27,912 nucleotides of DNA, from assembly GCA_937988885.1 (NCBI GenBank), contig CALKHR010000199.1:1-27912 (forward strand), written 5' to 3'. The translations under genes were made by a program, and so were the position numbers. Below the pieces are notes generated by a model. It searched no databases. It saw only the letters and a list, made by a program, of their open reading frames with translations, and was not told where the DNA came from. The stretch comes from an uncultured Roseiflexaceae bacterium (GTDB lineage Bacteria > Chloroflexota > Chloroflexia > Chloroflexales > Roseiflexaceae). Shown piece after piece: positions 7,865 to 16,463 of the stretch (within the stretch, counting starts at the first letter, position 1; every line of letters begins with the position of its first letter).

Positions 7865-7959
7865 CGATTCCAAGGCGCCAACGCTCGCTAAAACAATGAT
7901 GCCGATGCCCTGCACCAGCAGAACACCAACATCACCACCCGCGCATAGCGCACCAAAGC

Positions 7960-9729
7960 CTAACCGTAGAAATCGGTGAACCCCTCCGTATCGAGCCGTT
8001 CGAGCATGCGGCGCAACTTCTCGGCAGAATCGGGGTAGGGCGCAGCCGCGAGTTGGCTCGCATCGACCAGCGCCGCGCGATTCCAGCGCTCCTGCGGCAA
8101 GCCCAAGGTCAACTCCAGCAACTCGGTCAGCGCGCGCCGCAATCGGGGCGAATCGTCGCCGCGCAGTTTGGGCAACAACTTCTGCTTGATCTGCTGATCG
8201 AGCGCCTGATTCGCGGGCAACACCCCACGGGCGTGCTCCACATACCGCAGGATCTCGCTGATGGTGCGGTAGCCGAACGGCTGATGCGCGCGGGCCAAAC
8301 TCGCGTGCGCCGCCACCAGCACCTGCCACGCCGTCTCATCGATCGGCTCACTGTAGGTCGCGCGGAAGGCGTCGAGGTCCACATCCGTTAACTCGATCAG
8401 GTTCGCGCGATCGAGCAGTTTGTCTGAGAGCGTGTGCGTGCTCTCATCGACATTCACCGTCCCCGTAATGCGGATATTGAGCGGCAAACGAAACGGATTC
8501 TGCACCATCTCGCCACCCACCGTCTTCGCCTCGGCTGTCGGAATCCCCAAGTCGATCAAATGATCCTCTGTTTCGAGCGCCGAGAGGATCGGGGCCAAAT
8601 AGTACTCGGGCCGCGCCAGGTTCATCTCATCGAGGCACACGAAGTACAACGCAGCGGGATCAGCGGCGGCGTGCAGCAGGAAGCGCAGAAACGGCGTCGG
8701 GTGGAAGGTGCCCGTCAGCGTGTTGTAGTAGCCCAGCAGATCGCGGGCATTGTGCCAATCGGGCTGCACGGCCACCAGCAGGTAATGCTCGTTGGGCTGC
8801 CTGCTATCCGTGATATTGTGGATCGCATCGGCATACAAGCGCGTCAGGCGCGTCTTGCCTGTGCCCGAGATGCCCGTCAGGATCACCAGCGGCTTAGTGC
8901 GCAGCGCCAAGTGATACGCCCGAATCTGCCCATCGGAGAGGGCAAAGCCCCGCGCGTGGATGCGCTCGACGATCGTCTCGATCGGCGGCAGATCGCCCGT
9001 CGCGTACGCCACGCTGCGCAGCTCGCGCAACCGCAGCGCGTGATGCGGCTCCAGCGCCTCCTCGGCCTGCTCCATAATCGCCTCGTTGAGCGGGAACAGG
9101 CTCAGCACATCTTCGATGATCTGGTTCGCGAATTCGGGCTGCGCCACCTGCGGATCATCCCAGCGGTACGCCATCCCCGCCAGCAGATACGTCGTCCCTG
9201 GCGTGGCGAGGTAGCGATCCATCCACGTCTCCGGCTGAATCGTCGCCTCAGACGATTTCGTACGGCGGCGCTTGGGTCGTTCGCGCTCGGCAAATCGCAC
9301 ATCGTTGGTCCGCTCGATCAGCGGCAGCCACAGCGACCGGCTGCGCTCCCACACTTGGCGCAGGTCGTCTTTGCGCTGGCGGGTCGCCAACTGCAGCGCC
9401 ACGATGATCGAACGCTCGGCGCCGCTCACCACAATGTACACACCACAACCACGGGGCGGGCGATCCAAACCCATGTAGTAATTGTCGATCGGGGCGCGGC
9501 CATCGGGGTGATTGACGTAGCGCAAACTGCGGAACACAAAATCGTAGAGCGGCCATTCACGGGGGAAACGCCGCAACCCGGCTTCACGCAATTGTTCGGA
9601 GAGCGCTACCAGTTGAGGGTGTAATTGGGCCTGAACAGCCGCCCAACGCTCGGAAACCCCAGGCACAAGCAGGGAGTTGAGGATCTCGGGCGAGAAGCCG
9701 CTGAATTGCGATGACACAGTAGAATCCAT
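7960..9729 (-). CDS. McrB-like AAA ATPase (no McrC partner)
   Basis: The 589-residue protein carries an AAA domain of the McrB/dynein-like branch in its C-terminal half: Walker A GISGTGKT (residues 286-293), a long insert with VQPDWHNARDLLGYYN near 321, Walker B YFVCLDEMNLAR (Asp367-Glu368), and a sensor region GTVNVDESTHTLSDKLLDRAN near 420, the place where McrB has its NTAD motif. The N-terminal 250 residues are not a domain I recognise; they include 'YYMGLDRPPRGCGVYIVV' near 84 and a basic linker KRRRTK near 153. McrB normally powers the McrC nuclease to cut methylated DNA; no McrC or other nuclease is encoded nearby. It is the last gene of an operon with the kinase (gap 41 bases) and the 230-residue protein. 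No clear ribosome site precedes the ATG at 9729. Confidence 0.85.
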   Translation of the reverse strand: MDSTVSSQFSGFSPEILNSLLVPGVSERWAAVQAQLHPQLVALSEQLREAGLRRFPREWPLYDFVFRSLRYVNHPDGRAPIDNYYMGLDRPPRGCGVYIVVSGAERSIIVALQLATRQRKDDLRQVWERSRSLWLPLIERTNDVRFAERERPKRRRTKSSEATIQPETWMDRYLATPGTTYLLAGMAYRWDDPQVAQPEFANQIIEDVLSLFPLNEAIMEQAEEALEPHHALRLRELRSVAYATGDLPPIETIVERIHARGFALSDGQIRAYHLALRTKPLVILTGISGTGKTRLTRLYADAIHNITDSRQPNEHYLLVAVQPDWHNARDLLGYYNTLTGTFHPTPFLRFLLHAAADPAALYFVCLDEMNLARPEYYLAPILSALETEDHLIDLGIPTAEAKTVGGEMVQNPFRLPLNIRITGTVNVDESTHTLSDKLLDRANLIELTDVDLDAFRATYSEPIDETAWQVLVAAHASLARAHQPFGYRTISEILRYVEHARGVLPANQALDQQIKQKLLPKLRGDDSPRLRRALTELLELTLGLPQERWNRAALVDASQLAAAPYPDSAEKLRRMLERLDTEGFTDFYG

Positions 9730-9770
9730 AGATGATGCGCAGGAGCGCCACGATCGGCAAGCGAAGCCAG

Positions 9771-12029
9771 TTACGACGACTTGAGCGGCAAACGCACAAT
9801 GAAGCAGGAGCCAAGGCCCTCGATACTATCCACATCGATCGTGCCGTGGTGCTGCTCGACGATCTGCCTCGCGCTCGACAAACCGATGCCAGTCCCTTGA
9901 ATATGCCCAGCAGCGTTGCCAGCACGGCGGAAGCGCTCGAAAATATGCGGCAGATCTTCGACAGGAATGCCGATGCCCTGATCGGACACTTTGATCTGCG
10001 CCCACGTTTGCTGTTTATCCTGAACGCGCCCTAGTTCGATCTGAATCGTTCCACCGTTCGGGCTATACTTGATGGCATTGCGCAGCAGATTGGCAAACAC
10101 ACGCTCGATCCGTATAGGATCGTAGATCCCAACCAGCTCGGTAAGCTCGGTTTGGAATTGTAATTGATGCCGATTCGTGGTTTGTTGATACTCCTGCGTG
10201 AGATGCTGCAAAAATTGCACAAGTTCGACTTCGTGCATATCGAAATCGAGCGCCTGATCAGCTTGCAGTCGCGCGGTATCGACAAGCTCCGAGATCTGCT
10301 TGTTCATGCGCTCGGAGGCTTCGTCGATCTTGTTCAAGCCATCGAGCAAGCGCTCGGTGCCCGATACATTCAACTGCGAGATGCGCCGCCGCAGCAGTTG
10401 CGCAAACCCTTTGATGGTCGAGAGCGGGTTCTTGAGGTCGTGAGAGACCGACGAGAACAGGTCGTTGCGGGCGTTGAGCGCCGCTTCCGATTCGACGTAC
10501 AGCCGCATATGTTCGAGGGCCTGAGCGCACTGCTGCGCAAGCATCATCATAAACGCCTGCTCATTGGAGTCGAAGGTGTGCGGCTCGGCGAAACTGAGGC
10601 AGATCACCCCCAACAGGTTTCCCTTCACCTGTAGCGGTAAGATGGCCCACGCTTGATCTTGCGGATTCAGAGGCGTAACATCTGGGTACAACTCCTCCCG
10701 CTGCTCGGGAGAGCAGATCCAGATCGGTTGCGCTTGCTGAAGCGCATCGGCGATCGGCGCGACAGAATCGGCCTGGATAGTCTGCCACTGTTGGAACTGA
10801 TGCTCGGGGAAGCCGAACACACTCAGCACCTTCAACGTATTCGGCTCGGTGAGCAGTAAAATCATGCCAGCACTCGCACCCAGCACCGAAAGCCCCTGGA
10901 AGATCATCACCTGCGCAACTTCCTCAGGGTTACGCGCCTCGGCTAGCGCAGCCGTAAGCTCTTGCAGGTGCGATGTGCGCAACACAGCGTGCTCCGCTCG
11001 CCGATGAGCCTGCAGTTCGGCCTGGTAGTTGTCTTGCTGTTGTTCACTCGCATAAATACGGGCGAAAGCGCTCGATGCATACCCAGCGACCTGCTCTAGG
11101 AAGAAGCGCACATCGACATCGGGAGGCACTTGCGGGTTGAGGCCGACGATCAACACACCCGAACAGTTGTCGTTGTGCATGATCGGCAGCACCACCGCGC
11201 TCCGCGCCGATTCCGGCCAAGTACTGGGAGCATGCGATCCAAAATGCGCCGAGAGATCGGGAATCTCCTGAGCGATGCCGCTCTGCACCACCCCCACCAG
11301 CGGCCAATGTCCGATCTCGGGGGAGGTAAAATCGATCTCGTGTTGGCAGATCGGCGTATCGAGCGGGAGCGCGTGCGCACCGAGCAAATGCGCCTGTTGG
11401 TGTACCTGATCGACTTGGTAGAGCACAGCGAACGCCACATCGCGCGACGCGGCCAAGCACGATAGCAAGCAATCGCAAGCCTCGGCAATGTTATGGGAGC
11501 GGCTTAACGCTCTAGGAAGCCCACGCAGAGCCTGTTGATGCCGTTTGTACGCCTGCCGCTCGGTGGTATCGTTGATGATGCACAGCACTCCAACCACGTG
11601 ATGTTGTTCATCGTAGATCGGGCTGCTGACGCTGGTAAACGAGCGTTGCTCAAGTCGCTCGGAGCGTCGCAGAACGATGTCTCGTTCGAACGGCTCAATC
11701 GCTTGGCTGCTGGTAGCCACCTGTGCGACGTGCGAGCCAAGCATCCCCCAAAGCTCAGGGCAGGCCTGCTCGGCTGGTTGCCCCAAAGCAGGCGATGCCT
11801 CACAAAACATGCGGCCGAAGCTCTCGTTGTACAGCATCACATACTGCGCGCCCCAGAACACACACATTGGTTGTTGAGTGTAGAGTAGAATGTTGAGTGT
11901 GGAACGAAGGCTATTTGGCCACGTATCGAAAGGGCCAAGCGGAGTCTGTGACCAATCGATCGATTGCAAACGAGCTTCAATGGCGCCGTATGTGTCATAC
12001 GAAATGGGAGGACTAGTTAAGCTTCGCAT
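9771..12029 (-). CDS. Soluble PAS-GAF-GAF sensor histidine kinase
   Basis: The 752-residue protein lacks membrane segments, so it senses a cytoplasmic signal. Its domains in order are: a PAS domain (about 25-160) with the IDWSQTPLGPFDTWP and MLYNESFGRM signatures common at the head of such kinases; two GAF-like domains (about 175-320 and 350-505); HisKA with the phosphorylated His in FSSVSHDLKNPL (about residue 530); and a HATPase domain with N box NLLRNAIKYSPNGG (about 647), G1 box DQGIGIP (about 683), F box FERFRR and G2 box GTGIGLSSA (about 712). It autophosphorylates from ATP and passes the phosphate to a response regulator, but none is encoded here, so the partner is elsewhere. The gene lies 31 bases after the 230-residue protein gene and 41 before the McrB-like ATPase, all minus strand. 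Confidence 0.95.
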   Translation of the reverse strand: MRSLTSPPISYDTYGAIEARLQSIDWSQTPLGPFDTWPNSLRSTLNILLYTQQPMCVFWGAQYVMLYNESFGRMFCEASPALGQPAEQACPELWGMLGSHVAQVATSSQAIEPFERDIVLRRSERLEQRSFTSVSSPIYDEQHHVVGVLCIINDTTERQAYKRHQQALRGLPRALSRSHNIAEACDCLLSCLAASRDVAFAVLYQVDQVHQQAHLLGAHALPLDTPICQHEIDFTSPEIGHWPLVGVVQSGIAQEIPDLSAHFGSHAPSTWPESARSAVVLPIMHNDNCSGVLIVGLNPQVPPDVDVRFFLEQVAGYASSAFARIYASEQQQDNYQAELQAHRRAEHAVLRTSHLQELTAALAEARNPEEVAQVMIFQGLSVLGASAGMILLLTEPNTLKVLSVFGFPEHQFQQWQTIQADSVAPIADALQQAQPIWICSPEQREELYPDVTPLNPQDQAWAILPLQVKGNLLGVICLSFAEPHTFDSNEQAFMMMLAQQCAQALEHMRLYVESEAALNARNDLFSSVSHDLKNPLSTIKGFAQLLRRRISQLNVSGTERLLDGLNKIDEASERMNKQISELVDTARLQADQALDFDMHEVELVQFLQHLTQEYQQTTNRHQLQFQTELTELVGIYDPIRIERVFANLLRNAIKYSPNGGTIQIELGRVQDKQQTWAQIKVSDQGIGIPVEDLPHIFERFRRAGNAAGHIQGTGIGLSSARQIVEQHHGTIDVDSIEGLGSCFIVRLPLKSS

Positions 12030-12060
12030 AACAACATTGCCTTATTTCGTAACACTGGCT

Positions 12061-12753
12061 TTATGCCGTAGGAGGCTTGAGATACCGGCGGTTTTCGAAA
12101 GGTTCTTCCCCTTCTGGCACTGAACGCTGTGCCCTTGGTTCGACCAAATACACCTCAGCAAGCATTTCAAGAACATCGCTTGTCTCAGCGCATAGCTCGT
12201 TAAAAATTTCGGTGAGCAGTTCCGCATCAAACAACGCATCACCAATCGGCCAAACTTGGCACAAATTGAGCGCTTGGATATGCGGTTGGCGGCCTTCGGA
12301 GAAGTTGAGCAACACCTCGACTCGCACAGGCTTATCGGTCGAAGGGACTGCACTGGCATGCAGGTCGTAGATCGCTCGGGTCAGCTTGGGCAACGAAGCG
12401 AGATCATAGGTCTGCTCATTCGCAAGCGGCAATGTGTATGTCACCTCGATGTCGACACCAACGCCGGCGCGCGAGGCCAAAATACGCTCGTCGACAACGT
12501 TGTCGAAGCCTTCGGGCAGGCCACTACGTAGAGAAAACACCGTGAACTCGGGTGGCCAGCGGAACGACAATACCGCTCGCAGAGGAGGCTCCTCGGGCGA
12601 GTAGTCGTCTTCAAAACCATCGGGTAAGCAGGTAATGCTGAGGCTGCGACCTAACGCATGCGTATCTAACAACTCTTGCGTATAGGCGACGTTGATATCG
12701 TTTCGCTCAATCACTCCAAGCAACACAGCAACAAAATTCTCATACGTGAGCAT
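12061..12753 (-). CDS. Protein of unknown function, first gene of the kinase/McrB-like operon
   Basis: The 230-residue acidic protein matches no family I can name. It has no signal peptide or membrane helix. It begins MLTYENFVAVLLGVIERNDI, with probable alternating strands in the middle (for example 'LRAVLSFRWPPEFTVFSLR' near 58 and VGVDIEVTYTLPL near 97), a helical stretch near 185-205 (ELLTEIFNELCAETSDVLEML), and a charged, proline-containing tail ending RYLKPPTA. The ATG at 12753 follows TAAGGAT, and an extended -10 promoter lies 40 bases upstream (12793-12801), so this gene heads the operon. The 31-base gap to the kinase suggests joint expression; a role as regulator or sensor partner for the kinase or ATPase is inference only. 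Confidence 0.75.
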   Translation of the reverse strand: MLTYENFVAVLLGVIERNDINVAYTQELLDTHALGRSLSITCLPDGFEDDYSPEEPPLRAVLSFRWPPEFTVFSLRSGLPEGFDNVVDERILASRAGVGVDIEVTYTLPLANEQTYDLASLPKLTRAIYDLHASAVPSTDKPVRVEVLLNFSEGRQPHIQALNLCQVWPIGDALFDAELLTEIFNELCAETSDVLEMLAEVYLVEPRAQRSVPEGEEPFENRRYLKPPTA

Positions 12754-12792
12754 CGAGATCTATCCTTAAAAACATTGTGTTCTGGTTGAAGC

Positions 12793-12801
12793 ATTATAAC
12801 A
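12793..12801 (-). promoter_or_regulatory. Extended -10 promoter of the kinase/McrB-like operon
   Basis: On the minus strand this reads TGT-TATAAT (TATAAT = 12798 to 12793). Transcription would start near 12786, giving a leader of about 33 bases before the ATG at 12753. Confidence 0.55.
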
Positions 12802-13130
12802 CCGCTAGCGATCATGTGCTGTGTCAAAGTGAACGAACCAGCGAATCGACGATGCTCACTTCGCACCAAGTTGCGCTAACGTGCCCTAGATACAATCCTG
12901 GTGATTGCGTTTCGATCGGAACAAAAACCGCTCGTATCTTCGTTTTTCATTTTCCAAGTGTAACTTTTGCTCTAATGAAGGGAAGCTCCCACGAGAGCTT
13001 GAACTCGCCTGAAGATCGCTACGCACCGAGCGAGCCTCCTCGGCGCGCCTTGCCCACGCTCATGATCTCACGCGATTCCTACCAAATTACGAACATCCGT
13101 GTCAAAGTATACCCGAAAAGGCCCGATTTG

Positions 13131-13139
13131 TGGTATAAT
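13131..13139 (+). promoter_or_regulatory. Extended -10 promoter of the 13164 gene
   Basis: TGG-TATAAT (TATAAT at 13134-13139) is identical to the promoter at 3829-3837. No good -35 is visible. Transcription starting near 13146 would leave a leader of about 18 bases containing the AGGAGAG ribosome site. Confidence 0.6.
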
Positions 13140-13163
13140 AAAGCAGTTATAGGAGAGTGAGCA

Positions 13164-14255
13164 TTGACCATCGAGAAGCCTCAAACCGTGTCACTGATCG
13201 ACACTCTGAGCGAAGGATTCGCAGTCATCAACCGTCGCCCCTGGTTGGTCGTCTTGCCGTTGGTGGTAAACCTCTATTTGTGGTTTGGTACCCAGCTTTC
13301 GCTTGCCCCATTACTCGCCAACATGTCGGATGTGGTGCGTGCAAGTACGCCGCCAAGTCAAGTCACAACGCCGATGCAACCCAGCGAACTTCTGAAGGGA
13401 ATGGGCCAAATCGATATGCGTTTAGAGATGGCTCGGCTGAATTTTATACCTGTGCTCACCATGTATCGCACAGTTGGCAATAATACCGATCTCCAGAACG
13501 ATCCGGTCGCTGCGGCAAACAGCGTGTTAACGCTCTACCGCATTATCACCATCGATACATCGAGTCGCCCATTAGGGTTGTGGTTTGTGCAAGAGGTACC
13601 ACAACAAATCACCAGTGCATCGACTTCAGTTGTTTCGGTTGGAGGTTTCGGCGGTTTGTTGCTGGCGTTGTTCGTTGTCAATGGCCTGATGCTGCCGTTG
13701 AGCGCATTGTTCCTCACACAGCTCGCTTCGGCTGTGCGGGGCGATACTATGGCCATTTCGACGTGGATGCGGCGCACGTGGCAGGCGGCTTTGGCCATCC
13801 TTGGCCGAATCGGCATTGTGTTTGGGGTTGGTGTGGCATTGGGCCTGCCATTCATCTGTCTGATCGGGATGGTCCTCTACTTCAGCCAACCGCTAGGCTT
13901 CTTCTTGTTCGGTATCCCGATCATCGTTGGCTTCTGGGCGCGTATTTACCTGGGCTTTAGCAACGAGGCGATCGCAATCAGTGGCATTGGGCCACTGCGA
14001 GCGCTTCACGCGAGCTTCCACATTGTGCGGCAAAACTTTTGGAGCACAATGGGCTTACTATCCCTGTCGTGGCTGATCAGCGTCGGCTCGGGGGTGATAT
14101 GGTTCCGCTTAGCCGAGGGTTCCGTGTTTGGCCTGCTGATCGCCATCACCATCAGCGCCTACCTTGGTAGTGGGCTCCTAGCGGCACGTATGGCCTTCTA
14201 TCGCGAAAGGCTGCGGATCTGGCAGAACACTACAGTCTCTGCACGGCGAGCATAG
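13164..14255 (+). CDS. Multi-pass membrane protein of unknown function
   Basis: The 363-residue protein starts with TTG at 13164, chosen because AGGAGAG (13151-13157) sits at ideal spacing and the extended -10 lies just upstream. A cytoplasmic start (MTIEKPQTVSLIDTLSEGFAVINRRPW) leads into a first helix (about 28-45). A large polar loop (about 50-135) follows, then about five or six helices (near 155-185, 208-232, 238-262, 290-312, 318-340) and a basic C-terminus (RERLRIWQNTTVSARRA). The topology, with 'GFAVINRRPWLVVLPL' leading into the first helix, resembles DUF-type membrane proteins common in Chloroflexota, but I cannot assign a function. It precedes gyrB by 197 bases and is probably its own transcription unit. 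Confidence 0.75.
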   Translation: MTIEKPQTVSLIDTLSEGFAVINRRPWLVVLPLVVNLYLWFGTQLSLAPLLANMSDVVRASTPPSQVTTPMQPSELLKGMGQIDMRLEMARLNFIPVLTMYRTVGNNTDLQNDPVAAANSVLTLYRIITIDTSSRPLGLWFVQEVPQQITSASTSVVSVGGFGGLLLALFVVNGLMLPLSALFLTQLASAVRGDTMAISTWMRRTWQAALAILGRIGIVFGVGVALGLPFICLIGMVLYFSQPLGFFLFGIPIIVGFWARIYLGFSNEAIAISGIGPLRALHASFHIVRQNFWSTMGLLSLSWLISVGSGVIWFRLAEGSVFGLLIAITISAYLGSGLLAARMAFYRERLRIWQNTTVSARRA

Positions 14256-14350
14256 GTTGCTGTGCAGCAAGCGAAACGGCGCGTTATCGCTATTTGTATA
14301 GAAACCTAGGTTATTGATACAAGTATCGTCGCTCAGTTTTGGGCGCTGCG

Positions 14351-14378
14351 GGCTTTGTGTCGATTACAAGCCTATTTT
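14351..14378 (+). terminator. Weak intrinsic terminator before gyrB
   Basis: GGCTT-T-GT (14351-14358) pairs with ACAAGCC (14366-14372), with one bulged T, and is followed by TATTTT. It would end transcription from the 13164 gene. An adjoining short dyad, GATAC-AA-GTATC, lies at about 14317-14328. Confidence 0.4.
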
Positions 14379-14452
14379 GACCCTTTTGGCAAGCGCTTTT
14401 GGGCGTGTAGCCGCAATACGAGCGATGTAAGGAAGAGAGTGAGCACGAGTTT

Positions 14453-16387
14453 ATGACAACAGAAACGTTACCACCATCAACAACTAGCGACTACAACGCC
14501 AGTAATATTAAAGTCCTTAAAGGCTTGGAGGCGGTGCGCGTCCGGCCTGGTATGTATATTGGTCCCACCGACATCAATGGTCTGCACCATATGATTCGTG
14601 AGGTGGTCGATAACTCCGTCGATGAGGCGCTGGCTGGCGTCGCAAATCGCGTTGATATCATCATTCACGCCGATAGCTCGGTGACAGTTCGCGACAACGG
14701 TCGCGGTATTCCGGTCGACATTCACCCCACCGAGAATGTCTCGGCGCTGGAGCTGGCAGCCACCGTGCTGCACGCTGGTGGTAAGTTCGATGCTGGCTCA
14801 TATAAAGTCTCCTCTGGCTTGCACGGCGTGGGTCTGAGTGTGGTGAATGCGCTTTCGGAGTGGATGCGCATCGAGGTCGATAAGAACGGCAAGCGCTGGA
14901 TGCAGGAGTATCGCATGGGCAAGCCGTTGGCTCCGGTCAAGGCGATCGCCGACAGCGATGCCCACGGCACCAGCATCAGCTTCCTGCCCGATGCGACGAT
15001 CTTCAAGGAGGGTATCGATTACACCTTCCGCGTGCTGGCGCAGCGCTTCCGCGAAATGGCCTACCTCACCAAGGGGTTGCGCTTCCACTTCCGCGACGAG
15101 CGCGATGATAACGAGGTCAACTTCTACTTCGAGGGTGGTATCGTCTCGTATGTGCGCCACCTGAACAAAGATAAGAATGTGCTGCATAAGCAGCCGTTCT
15201 ACGTCGAGCGCACCGTCGATGGCGTGGCGGTCGAGATCGCGCTGCAGTACACCGATGCCTACGATACCGACTCAATCTATCCGTTCGCCAACAATATTAA
15301 CAACATCGATGGCGGCTCGCATTTGACGGGCTTCCGCACCGCGCTCACCCGCGTGCTCAACAACTATGCTCGCAGCAAGAGCTTGTTGAAGGAGAACGAG
15401 GCCAACCTGACGGGCGATGATGTGCGTGAGGGTCTGACGGCGGTGATCAGCGTGAAGCTGCAAGATCCGCAGTTTAGCTCGCAGACCAAGGAGAAGTTGG
15501 TCAGCCCCGAGGCGTCGAGCGCGGTGTCGTCGGTGTTCGCCGATGCGTTCTCCGCTTGGCTCGAAGAGAACCCCAGCGATGGGAAGCGCATCGTCGAGAA
15601 GAGCGTGCAGGCCGCCCGCACCCGTTTGGCGGTGCAGAAGGTCCGCGAGACGGCCCGCAAGAGCGCGATGGACGGCTTCTCGCTGCCCGGCAAGCTGGCA
15701 GACTGCTCGGATACAAACCCGGCCCGCTGCGAACTCTACATCGTTGAGGGTGATTCGGCAGGTGGCAGCGCCAAGCAGGGCCGCGACCGCCGCTTCCAAG
15801 CTGTGCTGCCGTTGCGCGGTAAGATCCTGAACGTCGAGCGCAGCCGCTTGGATAAGATGCTCTCGAACAACGAGGTGCGCGCTCTGATCACGGCGATCGG
15901 CGCGAGCGTGGGCGATCAGTTCGATATCAGCAAGTTGCGCTACCACCGCGTGCTGCTGATGACCGACGCCGACGTCGACGGCGCTCACATTCGCACGCTG
16001 CTGCTAACGTTCTTCTTCCGCTATATGCGACCGCTGATCAGCGCCGGGCACTTGTACATCGCGCAGCCGCCGCTCTACAGCGTCAAGCTCGGCAAGGAGC
16101 AGCGCTACATCTACAACGATGCAGAGCTTGAGGTGTATTTGGGCAAACTGCCCGCCGAGCAGCGCGAGAAGGTCTACATCCAGCGCTACAAAGGCTTGGG
16201 TGAGATGAACGCCGAGCAGCTGTGGGAGACGACGATGAACCCGTCGAACCGCATTGTCGGGCAGGTGACGCTGGAGGATGCGCAGCAGGCCGACGAGACC
16301 TTCACCATGCTGATGGGCGATTTGGTGCCGCCGCGCAAGCGCTTCATCCAGACGCACGCCGCCGAGGTGCGCAACCTGGATATCTAG
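14453..16387 (+). CDS. gyrB: DNA gyrase subunit B
   Basis: The 644-residue ATPase subunit of type IIA topoisomerase works with GyrA to introduce negative supercoils. It has the GHKL ATPase domain with GMYIGPTDINGLHHM near 37, EVVDNSVDEA near 50, DNGRGIPVDIHP near 81, and the ATP-lid GLHGVGLSVVNALS near 122; the transducer domain; and the TOPRIM domain with EGDSAGGSAKQGRDR near 431, PLRGKILNVE near 450 and DADVDGAHIRTLL near 505. The tail ends with PRKRFIQTHAAEVRNLDI, the usual GyrB ending. Length and motif order are those of short (about 640) gyrases without the enterobacterial insert. The ATG at 14453 is preceded by AAGGAAGAGAG, slightly far (about 13 bases). dnaA, dnaN, recF and gyrA are not adjacent. 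ParE is an alternative that cannot be wholly excluded by sequence alone. Confidence 0.96.
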   Translation: MTTETLPPSTTSDYNASNIKVLKGLEAVRVRPGMYIGPTDINGLHHMIREVVDNSVDEALAGVANRVDIIIHADSSVTVRDNGRGIPVDIHPTENVSALELAATVLHAGGKFDAGSYKVSSGLHGVGLSVVNALSEWMRIEVDKNGKRWMQEYRMGKPLAPVKAIADSDAHGTSISFLPDATIFKEGIDYTFRVLAQRFREMAYLTKGLRFHFRDERDDNEVNFYFEGGIVSYVRHLNKDKNVLHKQPFYVERTVDGVAVEIALQYTDAYDTDSIYPFANNINNIDGGSHLTGFRTALTRVLNNYARSKSLLKENEANLTGDDVREGLTAVISVKLQDPQFSSQTKEKLVSPEASSAVSSVFADAFSAWLEENPSDGKRIVEKSVQAARTRLAVQKVRETARKSAMDGFSLPGKLADCSDTNPARCELYIVEGDSAGGSAKQGRDRRFQAVLPLRGKILNVERSRLDKMLSNNEVRALITAIGASVGDQFDISKLRYHRVLLMTDADVDGAHIRTLLLTFFFRYMRPLISAGHLYIAQPPLYSVKLGKEQRYIYNDAELEVYLGKLPAEQREKVYIQRYKGLGEMNAEQLWETTMNPSNRIVGQVTLEDAQQADETFTMLMGDLVPPRKRFIQTHAAEVRNLDI

Positions 16388-16407
16388 GCAACACGTTTGA
16401 TACGAAC

Positions 16408-16437
16408 AAAAGGGAGCAGTTCGCCTGCTCCCTTTTT
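16408..16437. terminator. Strong bidirectional intrinsic terminator after gyrB
   Basis: GGGAGCAG (16412-16419) pairs perfectly with CTGCTCCC (16425-16432) around TTCGC. AAAA on the left and TTTTT on the right let it work in both directions, for gyrB and for the convergent 16464 gene. Confidence 0.92.
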
Positions 16438-16463
16438 GCATGCAGAGGAATGTCGCAATCCTG

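Larger units (their letters stand above)
12754..13163. other. 410-base divergent intergenic region
   Basis: It holds the promoter of the minus-strand operon (12793-12801), a TTGACA-like sequence on the minus strand at 12822-12827 (23 bases from that -10, too far for a standard pair), a short dyad AAGCTC/GAGCTT (12983-12988 and 12995-13000), and the promoter of the 13164 gene (13131-13139). A frame is open across most of it on the plus strand, but it has no ribosome site and its translation looks non-coding. Confidence 0.5.

Noticed and set aside
8434..9624. Long open frame on the plus strand (396 codons)
   Set aside because: It is antisense to the McrB-like ATPase, and its His/Arg/Gln-rich translation is typical of a reverse-strand shadow in GC-rich DNA.
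7960..9729. A McrBC restriction system
   Set aside because: Only a McrB-like ATPase is present; no McrC nuclease or methyltransferase gene is encoded in the window.
12777..13160. 127-codon frame in the gap before the 13164 gene
   Set aside because: No ribosome site, no hydrophobic or domain pattern, and it covers both promoters in the region.
14256..14452. Replication origin next to gyrB
   Set aside because: No cluster of DnaA boxes and no dnaA, dnaN or recF nearby.
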